From the NCBI GenBank assembly GCA_002391275.1, contig DGSC01000004.1, positions 1 to 12,354 on the forward strand: a DNA stretch of 12,354 nucleotides. The letters are read 5' to 3'. Below are positions 6,466 through 12,354 of this stretch, in pieces. How positions within the stretch are numbered: position 1 is the stretch's first letter; each line of letters begins with the position of its first letter. The translations under genes and the position numbers were made by a program. The stretch is from Prevotellaceae bacterium UBA4372. GTDB taxonomy: Bacteria > Bacteroidota > Bacteroidia > Bacteroidales > Bacteroidaceae. The notes under the pieces are model-generated. The model was not told the DNA's origin. It saw only the letters and a list, made by a program, of their open reading frames with translations, and made no database searches.

Positions 6466-6645
6466 TCATTCCCAGTTGTCCCACTTTACGGAGTTCGTGT
6501 TGGACACGCTGCTGCGCTTTACTCCCATATCTTCTTCTCCTTCATTGGAGCCTGAGCCTGAATCAACTTTACCACTGACGCAAAGGATTTGGCAGATTCC
6601 TATCATCCGTAAGCTGGTGCAGGGTGCTGTATATATCTTTTTCAT
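6466..6645 (-). CDS. Small 59-residue peptide of the Bacteroidales MKKxYxxP type, unknown function
   Basis: ATG at 6645, TGA at 6468-6466. The peptide begins MKKIYTAPCTSLRMIGIC, continues with QILCVSGKV, then a Ser/Gly/Glu-rich stretch (SGSGSNEGEEDMG), and ends VKWDNWE. The first lysines, the Y-x-x-P, the LCVSG-like centre and the acidic or tryptophan-rich end match, from memory, a recurring class of very small, unannotated Bacteroidales proteins. It starts 20 bp after the adhesin stop and ends 32 bp before the PI-PLC lipoprotein start, so it is firmly inside the operon. Its stop overlaps an alternative in-frame ATG of the lipoprotein (ATGA), which allows translational coupling. There are three cysteines and no canonical Sec cleavage site. 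It might be a leader, a chaperone or a processed peptide; nothing in the sequence decides this. Confidence 0.7.
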   Translation of the reverse strand: MKKIYTAPCTSLRMIGICQILCVSGKVDSGSGSNEGEEDMGVKRSSVSNTNSVKWDNWE

Positions 6646-6665
6646 AATATAAATGCTCTTCTTCG

Positions 6666-9600
6666 TTATTTGATGATTACTTTCTTACCATTAATGATAT
6701 TGACACCCTTGACAGGCTTCTTCAGGCGTACACCAGAAAGGCTGAATATCTCAACATTGTCCATTGTCCATTGTCCATTGTCTAATGCCTGGATGCCGTC
6801 TGCATCGCCGAAATGTACGGAGATAGCCTTGACGTTGCTGGCCTGCTGCTTGATGTAAGCGCGGAAGGAATTTACGGTCGGCTGTGTGGACCCTACGAGG
6901 TAGAAGGCTACTCCCTGGCCGCTGGTGTGGTTCTGGAGAACGTAACTGCCCTCAGGAGCTGGCCCTGCAGTGTAGGTGCCGACAAGCTCACCATTCTCGT
7001 TGGTAGCACCTGCAGCGATGACGGGGATAGTGGCGTTTGAGGAAGAATAATCGCCGGCCTTTGTTACGAGCACAGGTGTGTTGGCAGCAACAGAGCTGAC
7101 AGCCGTACCACGGATGTTGCCATCAAGGAGGTCAACACTTTGGTCGAGGGCGTAAGCGGTGCCACCAGAGGGCAGGGTAGCTGCAAACGGAATCATGAGT
7201 GTTGCGAAGTTGCCACCAGCCAATTCAGCGCTGGTAAGCGTGTACTTGGCATTTGTCGCTGTGAAGCCGTCAGGAACGATGAAGTTGGCACTGCTCTTCT
7301 GCAATTCCAGCGTAGAACAGGATCCATCGACAATCACATTCTTCGTGTTGCTCACCTGACTGCCGCTCTTGGCATAGATGAGCAGGTTGGGGTTGTTGGC
7401 TGTCGATATGGCTGCATTGCTGAGGCCTGATGCCTTCTCTATGTTCACGACGGCAATCGTGTTGGTGAGGGCCGCGTTGATGTCAGCCAAAGTATTTTCG
7501 CCAAGTACCGTCACGATGCCATCTTCCGTGTGGATGGAACTTGCAGCGTCGCCCACGCGGTAGATTTCTACGTTGTCAACCCACAGCTTGGCATTGGAGC
7601 CTGAACCACCTTCGCCATAGATGCCGACTGTCAGCGGATATGTGCCAGCCTCATAGATGTCAACTACGAACACATCACGAACCCATTGATTTTCCGTGAA
7701 ACCGTCCACCTTATCACTATATGTGCCATCAAGACCGATCTTGTTGCCTGAAATGGTGGCAACGGAGTTCTTGTTGAAAGCTTCATAATAAATAAGGTAG
7801 CGTCCAGCATTGGCTATCGTCACATCCTGAGAATAAACGGTGTTGTGGCTCCAACCTGCGGAAAGGCCCAAAGCTGCGCCCGAAGCCTCTCCATAGATAT
7901 CAGTTGCAGGAGGCGTTACATTGTTGAGGATGCCAGTAGAACCATACACTGCATTCAAACCGTAAACCCATTCACTGCCGGATTCAGAAGATGAGAAGCC
8001 CGTCACGTCATACAACGTGCCATTTGTACTGACAACCTGATTGGCACCCGAAGCCGTCGTGCCGTCAGCCAGCAAAACAGGATTGGTGTCAAAATTGCCG
8101 TTGTTCACAGCAACCGATGTAGGATATTTCGCCTTCAAGGCATCAATCTCATCATTCACAGCCGTCAGGTTGGCGCTGTAGGCGGTGTACATAGCTTGAG
8201 CAGTCGAAATCTCAGCAGCGAGGTCGCTATTGTTCCAGACTGCATTGATAGCTTGCGCCTTGGCAATCTCGGCGTTCAGCTTGTTGAAGCGGCTGTCGTC
8301 GCTGCCGTAGTAGGTGACAGTAACAGCCTCTGGCGAATAAATGAACCACTGCGCACTGTTATTGGCAAAACCGATATACTTCACACCGTAAGAATACTCA
8401 CCGGCAGCATCGAAGTATGCCCAGACATCATTCTTATATTTGCCTTCTTGGAACATTTTCAATGCGCCATCCATATTATTGGCATAGTACTTACCATTGA
8501 ACTCTGCATCATTGCCCGACACGTATGCTGTAGCGCCACCCACTTCGTCATAGAGTGACTTGATCTGTGTCTCGGCATCACCCAAGAAGAGAACCACGGG
8601 TGGGAAGTCCACATTGTTGGTGTGCATCGCTTGGGTCGTAGCATTGTTGGCAGAACGATAGAAAGCCTGCATGGAGAAACGATAGAGGCCAGCAGCAGGA
8701 ATGGTAATAGTGCCAGTATAAACCGACTTCGGGAAGGCGTCGGTTTGGCTACCATTATTTTTATTCTCATAAATTTCGGAGACAGAAGTCGGAGCATCAC
8801 CACCTACAACGACCTTGGAGAACATTCCTGCAACTGCTGTTTCCATAGCAGCCACCGTATTGACAGAAGATAGCGATGAATAAGTGTCGTCATCATCTGA
8901 GTAAGCAGCGGTTGCTGCTGCGGCGGCCTGAGCGCCCTTACGGGAAGCCATTGCTGTAGCATGGTCTGCTGCTTCCACAAGTTCCCAAAGGATGATGGGA
9001 CCAGAGTTTGTCCCCGTACCATCATAATACACGGAAGCTACAGCATTGGAAGCTTCACTATCATTGTGTTTGAAGAATACATTCGTATTTGAGGCGGGAC
9101 TAATGGTCAAATAGCCCTGATTAGTTCCAAACACAAAGTTGGTAACATTGACTTGTTCACCCTTGTCTGCCCAAAGGTCAAAAGAACCATCATAATAATA
9201 GTACCGTTTCGTATCGTACGCCTGAATATTTGAAAGGTTATATTTGTTGGTGGATATAGTAACAGGCAAACCGTAATTATCTACAGTTGCATGCGTACCC
9301 CAGGCAGCACCACGAGCCAAATACCTGCCCACCGTACCTGTTGCTGTCGAATTAGTTGTGCGATCGGTTGTCGTAGCTGCCACCTTCAGGTAGTAGGTCC
9401 CGTCGAACACAGCCGGAGTCTTGATGGTGATGTTTTGGGCTTCGTTATAAGTGTTGCCATTAGCATAGCCAATGATGCCAGCAGGAATAGCCAGTGTGTA
9501 GGAAGTGGCAGCGGTCAGGCCAGAAGGAACTTTGAAAGTGAAGCCATTGGCAGTGGCTGTAAGCTCGGCCGGAGTGCTGCCATTGAAAGTTACTCCTGAA

Positions 9601-11000
9601 GTGGAAACCGCAAGCGCCTCACCAGAGTTCGTTACCGCGTCGGCGTAACTCACCGTCACCGTCTCGCCGCCCTGAACATACTCATAGTCCACCGTAGCGC
9701 TACCTACGGTGTAAGTGTAAGAGGCTGCTGCTACTACAAGAGTCTGGGATGAAGTGCTCTTTACATAATAGCGTCCAGGAGCCAACGCCTGAGTTGCAGA
9801 GTTCCAAGTCGAGGCCGAAGCATTTATCTTGTGGTAAGCATCAGTAGTGTAACTGATATCACTCAATGCGTTTGCCGTAAGTTGGTAATCTCCAGCCACC
9901 GCTATATCAAAGTAGTACCAAGTATCAGCAGTCATTGCCGTTGAAGGAAGAGCCGAGGAATAGTCCATCACCACTTGGCCGAGATATTCAAGGTAAAAGT
10001 TGTCCATGATAGTCCATGCGTTGCCTGCCGTGGTGGCATTCTTCAAACCGACTTTGAGACTACCATTCGAGACAAAAGTCTCAACGGAGTTTACATACTG
10101 CCCAGCCGTGAAAGCATCTGAAGCGCCAGCCATATTAGCAGCAGTACCCTCGTTATTGGCATTCAAAATGGCAATCGCTGCTTGGTCTGAATTGGCATAC
10201 AGGAAGCTTTGGTTGGCATTGTCGGCATTGTTGTAGAATGCCTGATTGTAGAGCTTGTATCTGCCATTAGCTACAGTGGCGCTGATGGTCTGGGAAATGT
10301 CAAAGCCTTTTCCATACATCTCCGCACATGCGTTTTCCTTTTTTCCACCTGCCGTGTTTGTCCAATCTGCCGTGTTGGACCACATCATCAGTTCCCAAGG
10401 ATGGTGAAAGTCGGTATTACGAAGCAGATAGGTGTAGTCTTTTGCAGCTTGGCGGACTGACATAGGAATAAGTAGCCAATAAGAAGCAGCATCTCCTGTA
10501 CTATTTCCGACATTGACAAAAGCGCCCATTTTACTTTGATAAAGATTGTCCTTTACTTCATAATAAAGATATTGAGTGTCGCTGTTTTTGATGGTGTATG
10601 CGTTAGTATAGCCAGCAACGGTCACAGGCGTAAAGACCCAGTCAGCATCGTTGGTTCCCGTGTCTATGTATCCATTGAGGGTCATATACCCGGCTTTCTC
10701 TGCAGAGCCATTGGAAGAGAATGGTCTCGCATAAATGCTATAGCCATTATTATTGGCCGCCAAAGTGATTACACGTCCAGCATGGTCAACAGAGGCGTGT
10801 GTGCCATAGTCCATACCGTCGGTCAGAAACATACCCGCACCAATGTTGTACAAGAAGAAATCACTCCCAGCACTCACTGACACGCCATCGGTGTACTGGT
10901 AATTGTAGGAAGCCTGTGCCTTTGCTGTGAAAGGATTTAGTAATCCCGCCACAAGCAACGAAGCTGAGAAGACTGTCCTTAGTAGTCTTTCCTTTTTCAT
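6666..11000 (-). CDS. Large secreted multidomain adhesin-like protein with T9SS-style C-terminal tail
   Basis: A 1444-residue protein. Signal peptide 1-28/30 (AKAQA). Two related lectin-like modules lie at ~45-185 and ~535-685; both contain YGTHASVD or WGTHATVD followed by a G-x-x-[IV]-T motif. Three galactose-binding-like beta-sandwiches, typical of carbohydrate-binding modules, lie at ~192-350 (NGRYKLYNQAFY, IMDNFYLEYL), ~760-900 (AGLYRFSMQAFYR) and ~965-1158 (AGRYLIYYEAFN, LWVDNVEIYRVG). An Ig-like or Big_5-like segment occupies ~445-535, and helical linkers ~683-735 and ~903-960. Residues ~1245-1405 form a conserved pre-sorting module (NFATLMIPFAATLPSG, APEGSYVLQNH). The tail (~1417-1444: EIFSLSGVRLKKPVKGVNIINGKKVIIK region) resembles T9SS type-A sorting domains of Prevotella. 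No catalytic signature was recognised. It is first in the operon. Surface glycan binding is inferred. Confidence 0.85.
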   Translation of the reverse strand: MKKERLLRTVFSASLLVAGLLNPFTAKAQASYNYQYTDGVSVSAGSDFFLYNIGAGMFLTDGMDYGTHASVDHAGRVITLAANNNGYSIYARPFSSNGSAEKAGYMTLNGYIDTGTNDADWVFTPVTVAGYTNAYTIKNSDTQYLYYEVKDNLYQSKMGAFVNVGNSTGDAASYWLLIPMSVRQAAKDYTYLLRNTDFHHPWELMMWSNTADWTNTAGGKKENACAEMYGKGFDISQTISATVANGRYKLYNQAFYNNADNANQSFLYANSDQAAIAILNANNEGTAANMAGASDAFTAGQYVNSVETFVSNGSLKVGLKNATTAGNAWTIMDNFYLEYLGQVVMDYSSALPSTAMTADTWYYFDIAVAGDYQLTANALSDISYTTDAYHKINASASTWNSATQALAPGRYYVKSTSSQTLVVAAASYTYTVGSATVDYEYVQGGETVTVSYADAVTNSGEALAVSTSGVTFNGSTPAELTATANGFTFKVPSGLTAATSYTLAIPAGIIGYANGNTYNEAQNITIKTPAVFDGTYYLKVAATTTDRTTNSTATGTVGRYLARGAAWGTHATVDNYGLPVTISTNKYNLSNIQAYDTKRYYYYDGSFDLWADKGEQVNVTNFVFGTNQGYLTISPASNTNVFFKHNDSEASNAVASVYYDGTGTNSGPIILWELVEAADHATAMASRKGAQAAAAATAAYSDDDDTYSSLSSVNTVAAMETAVAGMFSKVVVGGDAPTSVSEIYENKNNGSQTDAFPKSVYTGTITIPAAGLYRFSMQAFYRSANNATTQAMHTNNVDFPPVVLFLGDAETQIKSLYDEVGGATAYVSGNDAEFNGKYYANNMDGALKMFQEGKYKNDVWAYFDAAGEYSYGVKYIGFANNSAQWFIYSPEAVTVTYYGSDDSRFNKLNAEIAKAQAINAVWNNSDLAAEISTAQAMYTAYSANLTAVNDEIDALKAKYPTSVAVNNGNFDTNPVLLADGTTASGANQVVSTNGTLYDVTGFSSSESGSEWVYGLNAVYGSTGILNNVTPPATDIYGEASGAALGLSAGWSHNTVYSQDVTIANAGRYLIYYEAFNKNSVATISGNKIGLDGTYSDKVDGFTENQWVRDVFVVDIYEAGTYPLTVGIYGEGGSGSNAKLWVDNVEIYRVGDAASSIHTEDGIVTVLGENTLADINAALTNTIAVVNIEKASGLSNAAISTANNPNLLIYAKSGSQVSNTKNVIVDGSCSTLELQKSSANFIVPDGFTATNAKYTLTSAELAGGNFATLMIPFAATLPSGGTAYALDQSVDLLDGNIRGTAVSSVAANTPVLVTKAGDYSSSNATIPVIAAGATNENGELVGTYTAGPAPEGSYVLQNHTSGQGVAFYLVGSTQPTVNSFRAYIKQQASNVKAISVHFGDADGIQALDNGQWTMDNVEIFSLSGVRLKKPVKGVNIINGKKVIIK
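6755..6782. repeat. Four exact tandem copies of a 7-bp unit inside the adhesin gene
   Basis: CATTGTC is repeated four times without a mismatch (6755-6761, 6762-6768, 6769-6775, 6776-6782). On the coding strand it reads GACAATG x4 and encodes DNGQWTMDN (residues ~1407-1415), directly before the T9SS-like tail. Seven is not a multiple of three, so gain or loss of one or two units shifts the frame; both other frames reach a stop within about ten codons, removing the tail. Confidence 0.85.
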
Positions 11001-11060
11001 CTGTTAAGTTTAGTTATATAAGATATAATGATTTGGTTTTATTCTGGTTAATAACGACAA

Positions 11061-11099
11061 ACACGCTGCAAAAATAGAAAAAATATTATTGCAGCGTGT
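11061..11099. promoter_or_regulatory. Long inverted repeat over the operon promoter (candidate operator)
   Basis: ACACGCTGCAA (11061-11071) and TTGCAGCGTGT (11089-11099) are perfect 11-bp inverted arms around a 17-bp AT-only-like core (11072-11088). One arm overlaps the -7 box and the other falls where the -33 element should be. This is operator-like geometry. As RNA from the minus strand it could also form a stem after mscS, but only a weak U-run follows. Confidence 0.6.
11069..11076 (-). promoter_or_regulatory. -7 box of the adhesin/PI-PLC operon
   Basis: On the minus strand TATTTTTG (11076 to 11069) matches TAnnTTTG. No clear TTTG -33 element is present at the expected distance; only a TTTA near 11103-11100, which suggests a weak or activator-dependent promoter. 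The leader to the ATG at 11000 would be about 60 nt and AT-rich. Confidence 0.5.
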
Positions 11100-11119
11100 A
11101 AAAGGAGAAAAATATTTTC

Positions 11120-11154
11120 AAAAAAATCAACGAAAGGCCCTTTCAGAAGCCTTT
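11120..11154 (-). terminator. Possible intrinsic terminator of mscS
   Basis: Just after the mscS stop (11158), the minus strand reads AAAGGC (11154-11149), a 10-nt loop, GCCTTT (11138-11133), six bases, then seven Ts (11126-11120). The stem is short and separated from the T-run, so termination may be partial. An overlapping alternative stem, GAAAGG-G-CCTTTC, uses the same bases. Confidence 0.4.
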
Positions 11155-11157
11155 TCT

Positions 11158-12063
11158 CTATGCTTGATGCAGAGTCAGTTGGGGGAAGGGGAAGCCTATG
11201 CCTGCTTGGTTGAAGGCGTTGTAGATTTTCTCACGCATGGTGAACATTACACCCCAGTAATTTTCATTAATCACCCATGCTCGGACGACAAGGTCCACGG
11301 AACTGCTATTCAGCTCTTTCAGCCATACGACGGGGGCGGGGTCCTTCAGCACACGCTCGTCTGTGGCCAATAGCTCCAGCACCACCTTGCGCGCACGGTC
11401 TACGTCCTCGCCATATTCTATGCCCACGACCCACTCCGTCATACGGGTAGGCGTATGTGTGTAGTTGGTAATGCTGCCACTGCTCATCTGCCCATTAGGG
11501 ACATATATCTGCTTCCCGTCTGCCGTAAGTAGGATAGTGTGGAAAATCTGTATGGCCTGAACCGTTCCTCCCGTGCCCTGGGCCTCTATCCAATCACCTA
11601 CTTTGTAAGGCTTTAAAAACAATATCACAATGCCGCCGGCAAAGTTCTGAAGGTTGCCACTCAATGCCATACCTATTGCCACACCAAACGAAGCCAGCAA
11701 GGCCGCAAAACTTGTTGTGTTTATGCCCAAAGCGCCGACAACAGTGACAATCAACAACACTTGCAGTACGATGTCGAGGAAACTCTTGACGAACGTCTGA
11801 ACGCTGACTTCAATATCACGCCGCTCAAGAAAACGAGCTACAAGATAGTTTAAAAGTTTAATCAAATAATGCCCTACCAGGTAGACTACAGCGGCAATGA
11901 GGATATGTTTTCCTGCATCCAAAGCCCATGTGATGAGCTGGCTTAATACCTGCTCCCAACGCATGTTGCCAGAAGCTAAGTTGCCGGTAAAGTCTTCCAT
12001 TTTCGACACCAGAGCCAGAGAGTCGTTGTCCACTCCAGTGCTTTGCAACAAATTAATAATCAT
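11158..12063 (-). CDS. mscS: MscS-family small-conductance mechanosensitive channel
   Basis: A 301-residue inner-membrane protein that opens under membrane tension to release solutes during hypo-osmotic shock. Membrane helices lie at ~52-78, ~95-113 and ~118-152. The third is the pore helix, rich in Gly and Ala (ASFGVAIGMALSGNLQNFAGG, ~124-144), and is followed by FLKPYKVGDWIE, the start of the beta domain. The conserved TADGKQIYVPNGQ (~180-192) and a C-terminal IGFPFPQLTLH complete the family signature. Length is close to E. coli MscS (286 residues). I chose the ATG at 12063, preceded by AGATCAAAAAAC. A TTG at 12117 would add 18 polar residues not expected in the family. A -7 box lies about 112 bp upstream. 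It is separated from the adhesin operon by a possible terminator and a new promoter, so probably monocistronic here. Confidence 0.93.
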   Translation of the reverse strand: MIINLLQSTGVDNDSLALVSKMEDFTGNLASGNMRWEQVLSQLITWALDAGKHILIAAVVYLVGHYLIKLLNYLVARFLERRDIEVSVQTFVKSFLDIVLQVLLIVTVVGALGINTTSFAALLASFGVAIGMALSGNLQNFAGGIVILFLKPYKVGDWIEAQGTGGTVQAIQIFHTILLTADGKQIYVPNGQMSSGSITNYTHTPTRMTEWVVGIEYGEDVDRARKVVLELLATDERVLKDPAPVVWLKELNSSSVDLVVRAWVINENYWGVMFTMREKIYNAFNQAGIGFPFPQLTLHQA

Positions 12064-12174
12064 GTTTTTTGATCTGTTAATGTCTGTGCTGCCGCCTCTC
12101 CCTGTCGTGCCTGGCAATTCGTTTTAGCCATTTCATATATTCTGGAAGTATCTGTACAGCTATTAATGCGGCTG

Positions 12175-12182
12175 CAAAGGTA
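12175..12182 (-). promoter_or_regulatory. -7 box of mscS
   Basis: On the minus strand TACCTTTG (12182 to 12175), followed by CAGCCGC, is an exact TAnnTTTG match. The -33 element is not clear; ATTG at 12198-12195 is too close. The predicted leader to the ATG at 12063 is about 100 nt, and I see no riboswitch-like structure in it. Confidence 0.55.
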
Positions 12183-12245
12183 CACTTTTTTTCGCAATCT
12201 GCCTCCTTGGTGTTGATATTTTTGCGCCCTCCTCCCGCTTCTCCT

Positions 12246-12351
12246 TCGACAGCGCTCGGCGTTTTTATCGCCGAGCGATAGCGTTCTCCCCTTGTTCCCC
12301 CTCGCCGTCCTCCCTCTCCCCGCCTTGTATCCCCCTCGACAGCGCTCGGCG
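12246..12351. repeat. Repeated palindromic element in pyrimidine-rich intergenic DNA
   Basis: TCGACAGCGCTCGGCG occurs at 12246-12261 and again at 12336-12351, exactly 90 bp apart. The first copy is half of a hairpin: CGCTCGGCG (12253-12261), 7-nt loop TTTTTAT, CGCCGAGCG (12269-12277). The second copy is cut by the window end but begins the same way. The DNA between is strongly C/T-biased on the plus strand. No T-run follows the stem on either side, so it looks more like a REP-type repeat than a terminator. No gene was seen from 12064 to the window end. Confidence 0.65.
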
Positions 12352-12354
12352 ATT

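Noticed and set aside
6434..6484. GTG start at 6484 for the PI-PLC lipoprotein
   Set aside because: It overlaps the small peptide gene and puts 17 extra residues before the lipoprotein signal. The ATG at 6469 remains possible because it overlaps the peptide's stop.
6140..6652. A 170-codon plus-strand frame spanning the small peptide gene region
   Set aside because: It crosses the start of the lipoprotein gene and the entire peptide gene on the opposite strand and shows no domain or signal resemblance.
11061..11099. The promoter inverted repeat as the mscS terminator
   Set aside because: The loop is 17 nt and only a weak U-run follows; the structure overlaps promoter boxes, and a better terminator candidate lies at 11120-11154.
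12064..12117. TTG start adding 18 residues to MscS
   Set aside because: The extension is polar and unlike MscS N-termini; the ATG at 12063 has A-rich sequence directly upstream.
12253..12277. Intrinsic terminator at the right end
   Set aside because: The 9-bp stem is strong, but the Ts are in the loop and no T-run follows on either strand.

Overview
The window reads as a chromosomal stretch of a Bacteroidales bacterium, most likely Prevotella-like. Four things point there: promoters with the Bacteroidetes TAnnTTTG -7 box, A-rich sequence before start codons instead of strong Shine-Dalgarno sites, a C-terminal type IX secretion (T9SS)-style tail ending in ...INGKKVIIK, and a fimbrillin-type surface lipoprotein. 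Every supported gene is on the minus strand, so reading order is from high to low coordinates. I saw no tRNA, rRNA, CRISPR array or transposase.

Right end (12354 to 11158): a GC-rich palindromic repeat region, a good -7 box, and an MscS mechanosensitive channel gene followed by a possible terminator. Centre (11100 to 3598): an apparent four-gene operon. It begins at a promoter overlapped by an 11-bp inverted repeat with 17 bp between the arms. The genes are a 1444-residue secreted multidomain adhesin-like protein with a T9SS-like tail; a previously easy-to-miss 59-codon peptide gene (6466-6645); a surface lipoprotein that joins an N-terminal fimbrillin-like half to a C-terminal phosphatidylinositol-specific phospholipase C (PI-PLC) X domain; and a secreted FISUMP-type protein. 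Gaps are 20, 32 and 4 bp. All three larger products are predicted to leave the cytoplasm, so the operon looks like a cell-surface module that binds glycans or host surfaces and cuts inositol phospholipids or GPI anchors. That role is inference.

Left part (3464 to 1): an ATP-grasp-fold protein of unknown substrate, then a one-component membrane regulator (periplasmic beta-propeller, one membrane helix, cytoplasmic AraC-type DNA-binding domain), then the first 20 codons of another secreted protein. The promoter of that last gene carries two ACTTGCA direct repeats 21 bp apart just upstream of its -33 box, a good candidate binding site for the neighbouring regulator.

Between the left-hand genes is a dispersed intergenic element in three copies (298-320, 2276-2315, 3531-3570), always 3' of a gene. 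Also notable are a 4 x 7-bp tandem repeat inside the adhesin gene just before the sorting tail (a possible frameshift switch), and a sharp GC change between the two halves of the PI-PLC gene.
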